In this document: positions 11,020 to 22,686 of the stretch, piece after piece | How the letters are laid out: each line of letters starts with the position of its first letter | Position numbering within the stretch: position 1 is the first letter of the stretch | From: Salticus scenicus | Lineage: Eukaryota; Arthropoda; Arachnida; Araneae; Salticidae | Direction of reading: 5' to 3' | NCBI GenBank assembly: GCA_963930645.1 | Contig: OZ005655.1 | Coordinates: 131,653,626 to 131,717,625, forward strand | DNA length: 64,000 nucleotides | Program-made: the position numbers and the translations under genes | The notes under the pieces: generated by a model | What the model was told of the DNA's origin: nothing | What the model saw: only the letters and a program-made list of their open reading frames with translations | Databases searched by the model: none

Positions 11020-12220
11020 GATTATTAACACTTTCCAACTGTACGTACTCTTGTAAACATTCAATGTTCTTTGTCTACGTTATCGCACAACTGACACACA
11101 GAAGGACATAAAGACATACACGTAGACTAACTGAATTCACAATCACTCTTAAACATTATTGGAAAGTGTTAAAAATGCTTAACGCAAAAGAAATCGCAGC
11201 CCTTAATGTATCTGAATATTTTAGTGTAGCCCTGTAAATTTGAAGGTTAACCATATCATATTTTATACAAAATACTTTTTAAGCATATTAACAATAAATT
11301 TCACTTTCTTTATGATTTTTACAGTAGAATGCTATTTAAATGTGACTCAGAAAAATGTCTGTCATAAAACGGAATGAATTGGCATTTTTTGGGGTGTCCC
11401 TGTACATAAACCAGTTGTACAGGACCTATTAATGACATTTTAAATAGGAAACATTAAACAGTGAACTTGAATAACATATATTACTTTTAAGAAATTCTGA
11501 TAATATTTACGGTTACTGGAGACGGACAGATAGACGGACAGTCAGAGAGACGGATACACTAATTGAAATCATATTCACTTTTAAATATTGATAGAAAGTG
11601 TTAAAATGCTTAATTTAAGCGAGAATTCAATTCCAGGAAATTTCCAATAATAGCCTTTAATGTAACTCAATATTTCTGTGTGATCCAGTAAATCTTAATG
11701 CTAATCATGCTACATTCTATAGAAAACATTCATTTGTGCATATGTATAACATATTTCAATTTCATAAAAAATTGTGCAAAGTAAAATTATTAAAATTTGG
11801 TTTATAGAAATACCTCACATAAAACACAATGCTTTGGAATACCTTCGGGTGTCCCTGTACACACACCAGTTGGGATATTTAATTAATTTTCTATTTAAAA
11901 AAAAAAAACATCCGATAGTAAACTTGAATAACATATTTCGATTTCTTTAAAATTTGTATAAAGTAAAGGCACTAAACTATGGTTTAATGAAATGCCACTC
12001 CACTTGGAAAATTTTCGGGTGTCCCTGTACAGAAACCAGTAGAGGTAGGTATTCACACCATCTTCAATAGAGAGTTTCGGATGGTGAACTCGAATAACAT
12101 ATATCAGTTTCAAGAAATTTCATGAATATTTACGGGAGTTAGAGCGCGAACAGACAGACAGACAAACCGAAGTCATTTACAGTCGGAAACTGTTAATAAA
12201 AACGGCCATAAGCTTTTGTG
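11020..12220 (+). repeat. Tandem dispersed repeat R3, about 2.5 units
   Basis: Repeated anchors are GGGTGTCCCTGTACA (about 11,392, 11,847 and 12,017), a TTGAATAACATAT block, GACGGACAGATAGACGGACA-like runs and GAAAGTGTTAAAA. Units are near 460 bp, with a shorter third. The same family appears inverted at 26,565-27,130. The 72-codon frame inside it is a by-product of the repeat. Confidence 0.7.
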
Positions 12221-12299
12221 TAATTAAATGTATCAATAATTAAAGTTTTTAATTATTCTTTAGTTACCTTTTCCTATATTCAATAGAATTTACACGTTT

Positions 12300-12463
12300 T
12301 GAGAGGTCTAGGACATGATTTGACGATTTTTACTTTCTTCTATATGTAATATAGAGAAAGTATTGGATTCGCGAAAATTTTCGACCTCCGTTTTTTGACG
12401 GATCTACACGTTTTGGGATGTTCTGAACACGAATTGATAGTTTTTTAAAAATGTCTGTCTGTG

Positions 12464-12494
<31 letters not shown>

Positions 12495-12920
12495 GTGTCT
12501 GTATCATTTTTTTGTGGACGCTGTATCTCACGAACCAATGAATGAAATTTAACCAAACTTGGTATTTAGTTGCACCCTGACATGAACTGGTGCCCATTAG
12601 ATTTGGGGATCAATAGCTCAACAGGTGGCGCTGTGATCGCATTTTATAGGACAAAATTCCGTATAAATGGGCATAATGAGAGTTATTTTAAACTTGTGAT
12701 TGTAAAATTAATATGAATTATTGATAATAGTAGTAGTTAACTAGGAAAAAAAATTTGTGCATGGGGGGGCATCGGTTCCCCCCCTGGGGGGAAGTACCCC
12801 CCCGGGGGGTTAAATTTTGAAGATGGGTATCATTCGAAAGATCTCGTCAATACCTTTAAAACGAATGGTTGAACCATAAATCTGTGATAATTTAAAACAA
12901 AGTTATCGATTTTTTTTACT
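12300..12920 (+). repeat. Dispersed repeat R1, copy with terminal hairpin
   Basis: Starts with the hairpin TACTTTCTTCTATATG..ATAGAGAAAGTA (12,331-12,363). It continues with CGCGAAAATTTTCGACCTCC, a CTACACGTTTTGGGATG block, a (GTCT)n run, the 'gtatctcacgaaccaatgaa' block and a CAACAGGTGGCGCTG site (12,619-12,633). It then reaches a C/G-run block and the segment shared in reverse with 1,400-1,490. Confidence 0.82.
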
Positions 12921-12954
12921 TTTAACAAAAAAAAAAAAACTTAGAAAAAAAATC

Positions 12955-12984
<30 letters not shown>

Positions 12985-12992
<8 letters not shown>

Positions 12993-13340
12993 GAAATTTT
13001 ACCAAACTTGGTATTTAGTTGGTCCCCGACATAAACTGGTGCTGATTATATTTGCGGATCAATAGCTCAACAGGAGGCGCTGTGACAGCATTTTATCTAA
13101 ATTTTTAACATGGCAGAATAAGACAAAAATTCGTATAAATGTGCATAATAAGAGTTATTTTACACTTGTGATTGTAAAATTAATATGAATTATTGATAAT
13201 AGTAGTACGTAACTAGGAAAAAATTTTTGTGCATGGGGGGGCATCGCTTCCCCCCCTGGGGGGGAAGTACCCTTAAAAAAAAACAAGTACCCCTCCAAAA
13301 AAAAAACCCTTAGAAAAAAAAATTGTATTTTTTTTTATTT
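12985..13340 (+). repeat. R1 internal module, second copy
   Basis: Repeats the 'accaaacttggtatttagtt' to 'tagtag..aactaggaaaaa' modules of the preceding copy, including CAACAGGAGGCGCTG (13,068-13,082) and the same CATGGGGGGGCATCG(C/G)TTCC block. A local tandem duplication inside R1. Confidence 0.8.
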
Positions 13341-13349
13341 TTTTTTTAA

Positions 13350-13940
13350 ATATTGTTACTGATTGAATATGTATAGGAAAATATAGAAGAAAGTCTTGTG
13401 GTGGCCACAACATACTAGTTTGAAAATGTTTGTCTGCCTGTTGGTATGAAAAAAATTTGTGGCAACTGTATCTCAGGAACTACTGCAGAAAATTTTATAA
13501 AATTTGACATATAATTGCACATTAACATGAATTAGTGTCTATCAACCTTTGGTGAAAATCATGCAAAAGGTGGCGTTGCCACCACGTTTTTTTCTAAATT
13601 TTTAACATGGCTCTAAAGGACAAAATTTCATATAAATGTGCATAAAGACAATTACTTTTGAAGAATCAATGTAAAATTAAAAAGAATTGTTTATAATAGT
13701 GTTAGTCAACTGGGAATTTTTTTTTTTTTTTTTTTTTTTGTATATGTAGAGGTAGTGTCCGCCCGTGGGAGCAGTTTCTCTCGAGGGGGGAGGGGAAATT
13801 TTTCATTATGGCTATGGAGCTCTTCAATACCTTTAAAATGAATGGTTGTACCATTGATCTGTGATAATTTAAAAGAAATTTATGGATTTTTTTTTATCCA
13901 TTTTTAACCAAAAAAAAAAAAAAAACTTGGGGGGAGGGTT
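13350..13940 (+). repeat. R1-related repeat, variant
   Basis: Begins with the GTGGTGGCCACAAC segment. It continues with a GTTTGTCTGCCTG run, the 'tatctcaggaactactgca' block, an AAAAGGTGGCGTTGCC core near 13,567, and the ATGAATGGTTGTACCATTGA block equivalent to 12,860. Followed by long T- and A-runs. Confidence 0.72.
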
Positions 13941-14289
13941 CATTTTTTAAGATGTCCCGTCATTTATGGAAAGGTAGTGTAGAATAATTTATACTAGAAA
14001 AATCTATTAAGAAGGACATTTTTACAGATGCGCCTGTTGTAAATTAATCAGTTTAACGGCTGAGTATGCTGGCACCTATTTTTGCCAGTACATTCTGCTG
14101 TGAAACTTAGCGTAGGTTTTCACGGTGTATGCATTCATACTAAAAAATTTACATATTCATTTAACGAAATACTACAAGATTAAAAAGAGGTGTATTCCAA
14201 AAACAAGCGAAGGGATTTTATGGGAGAAGATGTAAACTTTTATACAAACATGTATCAAAAAAAAAAAAAAAAAAAAAAAATCTTTTTAT

Positions 14290-15250
14290 TTTTATCTAAC
14301 CTAAAAAAAATAAAATTACACTAAAGAAATCAGCTTTTAACATAACAATACCCAATTTAATATTCATAATCATAAAAGAATTTCTAAGAGGTTTTATTTA
14401 TTGGATGAAAAGCTTGATACCGTTTCCAATTAGATGATTTATTTATAACTAATTTTTTGACAAGACTTGTAACAACACGCCAGAATATCCGACTGAGAAA
14501 AATAAAGAGATAAGTATGATAGCTGATATAATAAGTCGCAATTATCTCTAAGTAAGGTAGCGTTTTATGACAATGAGGTAAGAGTCGGCTCTTGTAGTTA
14601 CTTTTAATGAAGGTACTATGCAATCATAATGAAAAAGTTCTATAATAGTGTAGAAAGGTATTCGGTTTTGAAAAATCTCAGAATAAATTTTATGGTAAAA
14701 AATATAAACGGCTATAAATTTTTATCGAATTACATGTAAAAAGAAAATTTAACATTTTTAGTAATTACATTACTCTATGGTGAACATTAAAATATTTCAT
14801 TCAAAATCTAGACAATAGAAATTAGTTTTTTGACAGGACGGGCAAAAGAAAAAAAGAAAATAAGGATATACGACAGCTAAATAAAATAAGTCTCAATTAT
14901 CTCTGAATAAGTTAACATTTTGTGATAATGAGGAAAGAGTAGGCTCTTCTGGTTATCTTTTTTTTTTTTTTTTTTTTGAAGATACATACGCAATCATAAC
15001 GAATGATATACACTGCATTATTCGTTTAATGAACCGCTGCAAGATTAGCAAATCGTATTCGGTTTCGAAAAATAACAGAATAGATTGTATGGTAGAAAAT
15101 GTAATCGGTAGTAAATTTTTGTATATAAGAAGTGTATTTATTTTTATTTTATTCTTTTTAACGATTTCTTTACTTTATAAATAACATTAAAATTATTCAC
15201 TTAAAATTTAGACGATATAAATAAAGTTTCACACTTTCAAAAATACACAT
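14290..15250 (+). repeat. Decayed satellite S1, units 6-7
   Basis: Anchors recur at about 14,539 and 14,893 (spacing 354 bp). Each has an AATAAGTC(G/T)CAATTATCTCT block and a GAGTCGGCTCTTGTAGTTAC-like or GAGTAGGCTCTTCTGGTTAT block. Both end in the 'aaatataaacggctataaat'-type block. Followed by an (AT)n run at 15,272-15,298 and a G-run. Confidence 0.75.
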
Positions 15251-15264
15251 TTATAACAACAAAA

Positions 15265-15304
<40 letters not shown>

Positions 15305-15344
15305 AAGAGAGGGGGGGGGGAGTGATTTAGAACATTATTTAAAA

Positions 15345-16350
15345 ATCTACATGGAGGTCAGGAATACGATAACAAGCAATAATTATATAGGAACATATCG
15401 TCGAATACGCAACCCAGACATGCGAGTGTTCGCGAGAAATGCTGGCCAGGATGAAGCGACGAAATGCGTATTTTGGCTACGCTGTATTAGCTTATGGAAG
15501 GATGAATCGATTCACGAATAGAGAAATGGCATACGGGGGAGTTAAATATAGTGGAACAGTCTCTAAGAATGTGCATCCTTCCCGGTTTCCCAACAGATAT
15601 ATCCCTACTCATACCATGTTCAAACGTCTGCATAATTCATTAAGTGAAACTGGACATCTAGTAACACGTATGAACGATACTGGTGTTAACAGAATAATAC
15701 GGACACATTACTTGCAAGAAGTCGTGCTATCAGAAGTAGAAAAGTAGAAAACGACCAAAGGTATACGACCAGTGGTAGAAAATGACTGAGTATTCATGTA
15801 TTGCAACACATTTACGCGCGTCTCAATCCAACGTTTGGTGTATCTTAAACGAGTACGAATTGCATCAACACCGCGTGCAACATGTTCAGGATCTGTCCGT
15901 CGATGACTACCACTACCAGCAGCGTATAGACTCAATACGATGGTTTGATAGACTGTAGCAGAGTTAATATGCACATGCGGGCAAATGGAAATCCAAGAGC
16001 CACGCAGTCTCATCTGGTCAACGTTGCCGCAGCATCAATGTATGGGTAGGTTTGCTTAGTGACAGAATTATCGGCGCCCACTTGTTTCCATCAAAACTGG
16101 ATGAAGAGAGACTTATCACTCTGTACCTGAAGTCCTCTCGAAATTGCTGAACGGCGTATCACCTTCATGTACAGTATCTGATGGGGTTTCAACATGACAG
16201 AACTTTAGCACATTTCTTCCGCACTGCTCGAAATTATCTGGTTGTTATATTTCCGGAACGATAGATTGGCCGCACTGAACTCATTGTGATGGCATTTCGT
16301 TCACCTAATCTGTCACCCTCTTGATTTTTTTATTTAAGGATACATAAAAA
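15345..16350 (+). pseudogene. DUF4817-type transposase pseudogene (IS630/Tc1/mariner superfamily)
   Basis: A degraded transposase readable in several frames. N-terminal part from about 15,502: MNRFTNREMAYGG, then PSRFPNRYIPTHTMFKRLHN and SLSETG, matching the DUF4817 helix-turn-helix pattern (..RFPNRR.P...TF..L...L.ETG). Then, in other frames: ASQSNVWCILNEYELHQHR (about 15,820), INVWVGLLSDRIIGAHLFPS (16,035), GFQHDRTLAHFFRTARNYL (16,180) and RSPNLSPS-stop-FFYL (16,300). The second catalytic Asp (QHD) survives. The last one, normally in RSPDL..LDFF, is lost to Asn and a stop. I could not find the first catalytic region. There are several frameshifts and stops, so it is not functional. It lies just upstream of an inserted Tc1 element. 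Confidence 0.85.
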
Positions 16351-16512
16351 AAATCATCGTGTAATAAAGTAACATTGTGACCTGTTGCGCATCTTTCAGT
16401 CTCTAGCTTCCTGGGATTGTAGCGCATCTGAATTGAGTTTGCAACCATACATTCCGAAAATGCTCCTTGCTTGTTATCGTGTTCTTGGCCTACATGAGAT
16501 TTTTGAACAATA

Positions 16513-17849
16513 GTCATTTGCAAAAGTTTAAGACCAAGTAGACGATTTTCAATATTTTAACATCATTTGCGTAGATTACTGCGTCATCTCATGTGCTGAT
16601 TGCATCAGACGCATTCTACTGCTATAAATAAAGGTGGCCGGCACGTTTATCGCCAGTTGTTTATTGGATTTTGTCGTAGACAGTGCTGTTGTGTAATTAT
16701 TGTAATGGTAAAAAAACCTTCACTTTCTGTTACAAAAAGGTCAGAAATATTGGCCCTGCATAAAATTGGATTATTTGAACGTCAAATAAGTTCGAGGGTA
16801 AATGCGAGCAAGACAGCTGTGCATCAAGCTATTAGTAAATTTAAAATTTCGGGAAAATATGTTGACTTTAAGAGAAGCGGTTGCCCTAGAAAAACGAGTG
16901 CACGTGATGATAATGTGATAAAAAGAATGGCCGTACTAGATCCAAGAACCTCCTGTAATACGACTAAACATTCTCTGGCTGTAAAAGGCACCAACGTCAG
17001 TTTGAGTACTATTTCAAGACGTTTGACCAAAGATTTTGGTTTATCATCCCATAAACCTTCAAGGAAACCTCGACTTGCTCCAAGTACAAAAAAGAAACAA
17101 CTGACTATCGCCAGACAATATCAGAATTGGACAGTACAGCAGTGGAGTAGGGTTTTATTTTCGGATGAGTCAAGTGTGCAGAAATTTTCTACATTTGCTA
17201 CAAGTATTCGCCGCCCAATGGGAAAAATACATGATGAGAGATATACAATTTAAACTATGAAACTTCCTCCTAGCCAAATGATATGGGGTGCAATGTCTGT
17301 GCCCGGTACTGCTAGGTTGTATTTTGTGCCACCTAAAACCACTATGAACGGAAAGCAGTACCTTAATTTGTTACGTGAGAAGTTGAAGCTTCACATGCGT
17401 GTTCATAAATTTTCAATTTCCCTGCATGATGGGACTCCGTGCCACAGGGCAAAGATTGTCAAGAAATATCTGAGAGCACAGAAATCAAAGTGCTTGACTG
17501 GCCACGTAACAGCCCAGATTTGAATCCAATAGAGAATCTATGGTGTACTGTGAAAAATAAATCGCCGAAAAGCAACCATCTACTGCTACGGCACTTCTTG
17601 AAGCAATAAAGCATGTCTAGTGCACAGACATTTCCAAAGCTTACTACAAGTCTCTTATTTATAGCATGTATAAGACGATTGCACAAGTTATTAAAAACAA
17701 AGGAGGTCCTACAAAATACTGACTTTAATTACAGTAAAAACAATGTACAGTCTATTTTGTTCTTTTATATGTAAAATATGTATGTTATTTTTGCGGAATT
17801 TCATTAAATCTGATTTTTCTACGGGTGGTCTTAACCTTTTGCAAATGAC
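16513..17849 (+). mobile_element. Tc1-like transposon, nearly full length
   Basis: Terminal inverted repeats: left GTCATTTGCAAAAGTTTAAG continuing to ACCA; right end its reverse complement with one mismatch over 24 bp. TA on both sides (16,511-16,512 and 17,850-17,851), as expected for Tc1/mariner insertion. The 1,337-bp element carries a single degraded transposase frame. It inserted directly beside the DUF4817-type pseudogene. Confidence 0.95.
16705..17722 (+). pseudogene. Tc1-family transposase pseudogene (DD34E type)
   Basis: Would encode a cut-and-paste transposase of about 339 residues, the usual Tc1 length. I take the ATG at 16,705 as start because MVKKPSLSVTKRSEIL begins the normal N-terminal helix-turn-helix; the open frame extends upstream to 16,600 but that part is not conserved. 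Seen in order: paired-like HTH (IGLFERQISSRVNASKTAVH), first catalytic Asp in LFSDES (codon 17,164), second Asp in HDGTPCHRA (17,428), Glu in SPDLNPIENLW (17,531), and C-terminal VIKNKGGPTKY before a TGA at 17,720-17,722. Damage: an in-frame TAA at 17,251-17,253, a frameshift between about 17,478 and 17,485, and another between about 17,607 and 17,620. The catalytic triad is preserved but the gene cannot make a full protein. Confidence 0.93.
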
Positions 17850-17863
17850 TATAGTTCAGAATA

Positions 17864-18176
17864 TCACCATGTATATATATATATGTATTTCTTGATTTGT
17901 GGTTCGTAAATAGCTTTGGCATAGGTCAAAGAGTAACTTAACATAGGCTCTCTTTGATACAGAAAACCATTTACTTTGCATGCTTTGTTTTCCTTTGCAT
18001 GCTCGATAACGTCAGAAAAGTGGCGTGCTTTCATTCCTTTCCATTTATCTTGTTTTGTATCATTTTTAATCAGATATAATGCAGCTTTGGGATTGATCAT
18101 ACCATACTTTACCATTTATTTTAGAAATTTTATAAATTTTCATATTTGCGATATTTTATTATATATATACTATATA
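17864..18176. other. AT-rich spacer, no gene
   Basis: AT dinucleotide runs at both ends and unremarkable sequence between. Two overlapping short frames on opposite strands show no similarity that I recognise. Confidence 0.4.
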
Positions 18177-18178
18177 TA

Positions 18179-18392
18179 CAGTCGGTAACAAAAGTGTCCG
18201 AACACTAGGAAAAATTCCTATGTAAAAAAAAGTACACTTCATACTGTTTTCTTAAATAAATCCTTGTCGAATCCTGTTCTTAGTCAGTGTAAGAACATGA
18301 TTCGATAAAGATTTATTTAACAAAACCGTATGAAGTGTACTTTATTTACATAGGAATTTTTGCTAGTATTCGGACACTTTTGTTACCGACTG
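18179..18392. mobile_element. Palindromic MITE, TA-flanked (Tc1/mariner type)
   Basis: A 214-bp element whose two halves pair over almost their full length. Left end CAGTCGGTAACAAAAGTGTC; right end is the exact reverse complement of those bases. Arms continue with AAAAATTCCTATGTAAA and AGTACACTTCATAC. TA at 18,177-18,178 and 18,393-18,394. No coding sequence; the transcript could fold into a long hairpin. Confidence 0.93.
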
Positions 18393-18464
18393 TATATATA
18401 TTCGCCTGTTGTAACTTATACTTCAGAACTTGGATATTAACATGTAAAACTATACAAAAATTTC

Positions 18465-18825
18465 AAACAACCCAGAGAAGCGTGGAGAGATGCATGGTAG
18501 AATTCACCAGAAGAGACAGAAAGGGAAACACTTGATTAAGAAAGCAAATCAAAGTTACTGATGTTATTTCTCGAGTTAAGAAGTTAAAATGGAGCTGGGC
18601 TGGGCAACTTGCCAGAAGAAATGAAGATAGATGGACCACCAAAGTCCTATTTTGGATACTGAGAGATAAGAAAAGACCGAGGAAGGACCACTGTGTCGTT
18701 AGAGAAATGAAATTGTGAAGTTTAGAAGAGCAGAATAGAGAAAAAATTCAAAAAACGGGGCAGATTGGAATCACCTAGGAGAGGCCTTCATCTTGCAGTG
18801 GATTGATAAAGGCTGATGACGATGA
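18465..18825 (+). pseudogene. Non-LTR retrotransposon (LINE) ORF2 3' fragment
   Basis: Translates, with frameshifts, to a typical C-terminal tail of arthropod endonuclease/reverse-transcriptase LINEs. Seen: TTQRSVERCMVEFTRRDRKG, then KVTDVISRVKKLKWSWAGQL, ARRNEDRWTTKVLFW and RDKKRPRKD. Families of this type show R.MER.ML.....DR..N and TDV..R...LKW.WAGH.AR, followed by DRW...VL.WRP. The end has a GAT-rich tail (GCTGATGACGATGATAT), a common LINE 3' end. Only the part after the reverse transcriptase domain remains, consistent with 5' truncation. I cannot place it securely in a clade (RTE- or Jockey-like). Confidence 0.82.
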
Positions 18826-18869
18826 TATATTTCTCAGCTTTAAAACAAAAACACACAAATCAAATCAGC

Positions 18870-19447
18870 ATTTATCATAAGAATACATAATTTAATATAC
18901 ATATAGGTAAAATAATTTCTAAAGGATTTAATTTTGCAGAAGAAATACTTAACAAGCATTTATGATTTATAAATATCAGGCTTATTAACAATTTTTTAAC
19001 ACGACTGGCAACAACAAACGAAAATATCCAACTGAATAAAGAAATATGATGGATTTAGCCAGATAAAATAATTTGCAATTGTCTCTATATAAGGTATTAT
19101 TTTGTGATAACGAGGAACATAATCTCTTTATCTTCGACTATTTAATAATAATTTCTTTTAGTTATTCTTTGTGAAGATACAACTCGATTATAATGTATGA
19201 TTTACGTTAGATTTATTCTTTTAATGAAGCGCTAAGGGATTATAAAGTGGTATTCGATTTCAAAAATAACGGAATAGATTTTCTGATAAAGGTATAAACG
19301 GCTGTAAACATTTACAGAAGCATTTTTAAGAATTTTCTTTTTTATTTATTTATTTATTTATTTTTGTAAGCAACGTTTAAATCATCCAAACATAGTCTGA
19401 GCAATGTACATAAATTTTAATATATTCTTAATTTAAAAATATACATT

Positions 19448-19484
<37 letters not shown>

Positions 19485-20085
19485 AAATATTAAAAATCCT
19501 TTTTTGCCAGCTTTGAAACATAAAAGTACATCACTGAAATCTGCATTTTTCATAACAATACCCAATTTAATATCCATAAACATAAAAGAATTTCTGAAGG
19601 ATTTCATTTTTTAGAAGAAAATGCTTAACAAGCATATACAATTTCTAAATAGAAGACTTATTAACAACTAATTTTTTGACACGGCTATAACAACGCGCAA
19701 GAATATTCAATGAAGGAAATAAGGAGATATGACAGCCACATAAAATAAGTTTCAATTATCTCTGAATAAGGAAGGATTTTGTGATAATGAGGAAAGATTC
19801 GGCTATCAGTTAACTTTTGTAAAGATGCACTATGTAATCATTATGAATAATTTACATCACATTATTCATTTAATGAAGAGTTCCAAAATTACAAAAATGT
19901 ATTCGTTTTAGAAGGGGGGAGGGGGAGAGAATATTTTATGGTATAAAATATAAACGGTAGTAAACTTTTATGAAAATAATTTTATAGATACAATATTTAA
20001 ATTTCTAAAGTTTAACTTTTTTCTTTTTTTAAGCAATATTAAAATTTAGACACTTATATAGTTTAACATATTCTTAACTAAATAA
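18870..20085 (+). repeat. Decayed satellite S1, units 8-9
   Basis: Anchors near 19,076 and 19,755 (spacing about 679 bp). Each unit has a 'TTTTTGACACGGCTATAACAA'-like block, an AAATAAGGAGATATGACAG-like block and the TTTAATGAAG anchor. An A-run at 19,455-19,490 splits them. Confidence 0.72.
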
Positions 20086-20218
20086 TCTGGTCTGTCATTT
20101 ATACTTCTTTCCCTTACCCTGCATTTCTATAAAAACAGTTAATACAGGTGCACATTACAGTTTATTACAGTTTAAGGAAAAGGATATATGTATTATTTAT
20201 TTATTATTATTATTGTTA

Positions 20219-20380
20219 GAGTAAAACCTCTCTAAGTTGGACACCTACGGGTCCAAGAAAAAGTGTCCAACTTATAGGGGTTAGACATAATGTTAATGGA
20301 TACATTCCGTTCTGAGAAAAAGCGTCCAACTTAGAGAGGTGTCCAACTTATAGGGGTGTCCAACTTGAGAGGTTTCACTG
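20219..20380. mobile_element. pogo/Tigger-like MITE with internal GTCCAACTT repeats
   Basis: Terminal motif AAACCTCTCTAAGTTGGACA at left and its inverted, diverged version (CAACTTGAGAGGTTTCACTG) at right. TA flanks at 20,217-20,218 and 20,381-20,382. CAGTGAAACCTC-type ends are typical of pogo/Tigger elements. The GTCCAACTT motif and its complement occur several times inside the 162 bp. Non-coding. Confidence 0.8.
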
Positions 20381-20439
20381 TATTATTATAATTTTAATAA
20401 CACCCTTAGATGTTTCATGTATGTAAATAATAATTAAGC

Positions 20440-21595
20440 GCGTGAGGGGGGGGGGGGTTAACCTTAACGAGGCAAAAGCATCACTCGCGACACACACACA
20501 TACACATACATATAATATATAGAAAAGTGTTTCTAAAAATTTTAAATTAAAAAAAAAAAAAATGTAGTGCAATTGGCACACTAAAGTATTATAACAAATC
20601 TTTAAATATAATAAAAGCATAATTTCAGGCACTTTTTAAATTGAAAGAAAACTTTTAATTGTTAAAATAATATTTAATTTTTAACATATTACAATTATTA
20701 TAATTATTATTATTATTATTTTAACATTAATGTTTTTTATATTAATTTAATATTTAATTAAGTTTGCATTTAAAAAATTCCGATCCGCACTAACCACAAT
20801 CAACATTAAATGTTGCATATAAACAATTAATATTTTTTAAAACATCGGATTACAGTTATTCTTATTAATGATTCTAAACTAAATTAAATATAAATAATAT
20901 AATAATAATAATTGGTTGGACTGAAAGGACGACGTCTTTTTAGATGTATTTTACTTTAATTAATTATTTTTTAACGCTAATTAAATTATTTTAAATAGAC
21001 GAAAAATAATCTTTTTTTTTTTTTTTTTTTTTTTTTTTATACTATGAACCTCAATTATATTTTTGAAATATAAACAATACACTATTAAAAGAATATCCTT
21101 TTTTCTTTTCTCAATTTATACGAATATTTTAATGAAATTTTGAATTTTCAGTACATGCAAGGAAGGTAATACATCATTCAAAAGTATGAAAAAAAAAGAA
21201 AAAAAAGATAATTGATATTTAAATTTTAAAGATAATCTGGAATAAATGCGTAAATAACCTCTTATGCAAACAAAATTTTAATTATCTGAAGGAAAACTTG
21301 ATTTTAAAATTAATATATATGCATATAACCCTTCTAAATATGTTAATTACATCTCTTTGTTGTTATTGTACTACGAATGATTCGAAAATAATAATAAATG
21401 ATTTTTTCCTATTAAAAAAAAAATACATGCACGTATAATTATTATTTTTATTACATTAACTTTATTTTAATTAAAGTTCCATTGATAAATAAAAGGAAAA
21501 TCAATTAATATGGAAATGTTAAAAAAAAGAACTTGGTAGGGTTAAGTTAAAGGCAATTTTCATGCACGAAAACAGCCGATCAATTCATGAAAGGT
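20440..21595. other. AT-rich non-coding
   Basis: Holds a G-run (20,447-20,458), an ACACAC/ACATAC microsatellite near 20,490-20,515, A-runs, and a long T-run at 21,013-21,038. No gene. Confidence 0.5.
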
Positions 21596-21599
21596 GGTA

Positions 21600-21800
21600 T
21601 TGGATTTTAAAAACCCATAGTCTACTCCAGAGACTTAGACATGATGCCCTCCGTGGGGGTTTTTCTAAAGGGTACTATCCCAGAACCATACGAGTTTCTG
21701 AAAAAAATCTCGGAAAATTCTGAACTGCTACGCGAACAAGCGTTCACCTGGGTTCGAAACCAGTATCTAACGTCTATCAGCTTGGAAAACAGAAGTTCTC
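21600..21800 (-). repeat. tRNA-derived SINE, degraded
   Basis: On the minus strand a tRNA-like head carries GGTTTCGAACCC as B box (near 21,755-21,766). The CGAGTTTCTGAAAA..AAATTCTGAAC body corresponds to 'CGCGAGTTTCGGAGAA..AACTCCGAAC' in the SINE at 57,937. It is 5-10 times more mutated than that copy by eye, and target duplications were not found. Confidence 0.65.
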
Positions 21801-22299
21801 GTCCACGGTGAAAATTTTATGAAAGAATTCTAATCACATTTGAAATATTATTAACAAACGCGACATTTAATTAGTAGAGGAGAGGAGGGTATTATGGAAT
21901 TGTCGGGAAACATGGAATACCGAGGTTTCGGCTCTGATTAGTGCTGCTATCTCTTCAAAATACTATGAATTACTCAAGAAGGATTCCCATGAAGCAATAC
22001 AGTAAGAAGCAACCGCTTGTTGCTGTCGTACCATTCTCTATAGAACAAAGTATGTTTTGTGATTTTTAAAGGTTTTTGCAGGTAAGTTTTCAAACATTTA
22101 AACTTACTAGTACACATGTGATTTGAACATTGATGTTAAGCAAAATGTATGCTCAAAGAATTGTATTTTGTTATACACTGGTCGTTTTTTAGCTGAAAAT
22201 ATTTTGTCCATCAATTTAAAAGTTCATTTTTAAAGATGGCGTGTCGGGTATTATGGAATACTAGGTATTTCATAGTATCATCTGAAATTGACTTCATGC

Positions 22300-22388
22300 A
22301 TTCAAATAAAGAAACAGAAAATAAAGATGCCGAATATATCTTCTGTCACAGAAAATTCTCCGAAGATGATTTTATGAAGTCTAATTAG
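22300..22388 (+). pseudogene. pogo/Jerky-like transposase C-terminal remnant
   Basis: About 29 codons ending in TAG contain the Cys-X-X-Arg-Lys-Phe-Ser-Glu-Asp pattern seen at the start of the C-terminal zinc-binding stretch of Jerky/pogo-type transposases. The second half of that motif and all catalytic residues are missing. The assignment depends on a short motif and needs a database comparison. Confidence 0.5.
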
Positions 22389-22464
22389 TTTCTCTATAGT
22401 TTAAACCACCTATTCCATATTACCCGACTATTTCATATTAACCTCCAATTGTAACTTTTTTTAA

Positions 22465-22686
22465 CCCTTTCAGTCGCAGTGTTTCCGCTGATGGAACACC
22501 TAATTTTAATTCTCAAGTGCAAAAACTCATCCCGGAAATTTTTTAGCAAAAATTTACATTTATAACATAGCAGAAAAGGCCCTTTTTTTAACGTGAACAT
22601 TTAAAATTTCTTCTATTTTAATTATGTTCGTAAATTCCGGTGGCAGTGTAATTTAAATGATCCGAATTACCTTGCGCTGCAAAGGG
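22465..22686. mobile_element. piggyBac-like MITE, TTAA-flanked
   Basis: TTAA at 22,461-22,464 and 22,687-22,690. The termini CCCTTTCAGTCGCA and TGCGCTGCAAAGGG are imperfect inverted repeats, and CCCTTT next to TTAA is typical of piggyBac-type MITEs. 222 bp, non-coding, nested in the pogo-like element. Confidence 0.82.

Noticed and set aside
15708..16013. 101-codon minus-strand frame
   Set aside because: Antisense shadow of the DUF4817-type transposase pseudogene, whose plus-strand frames match family motifs.
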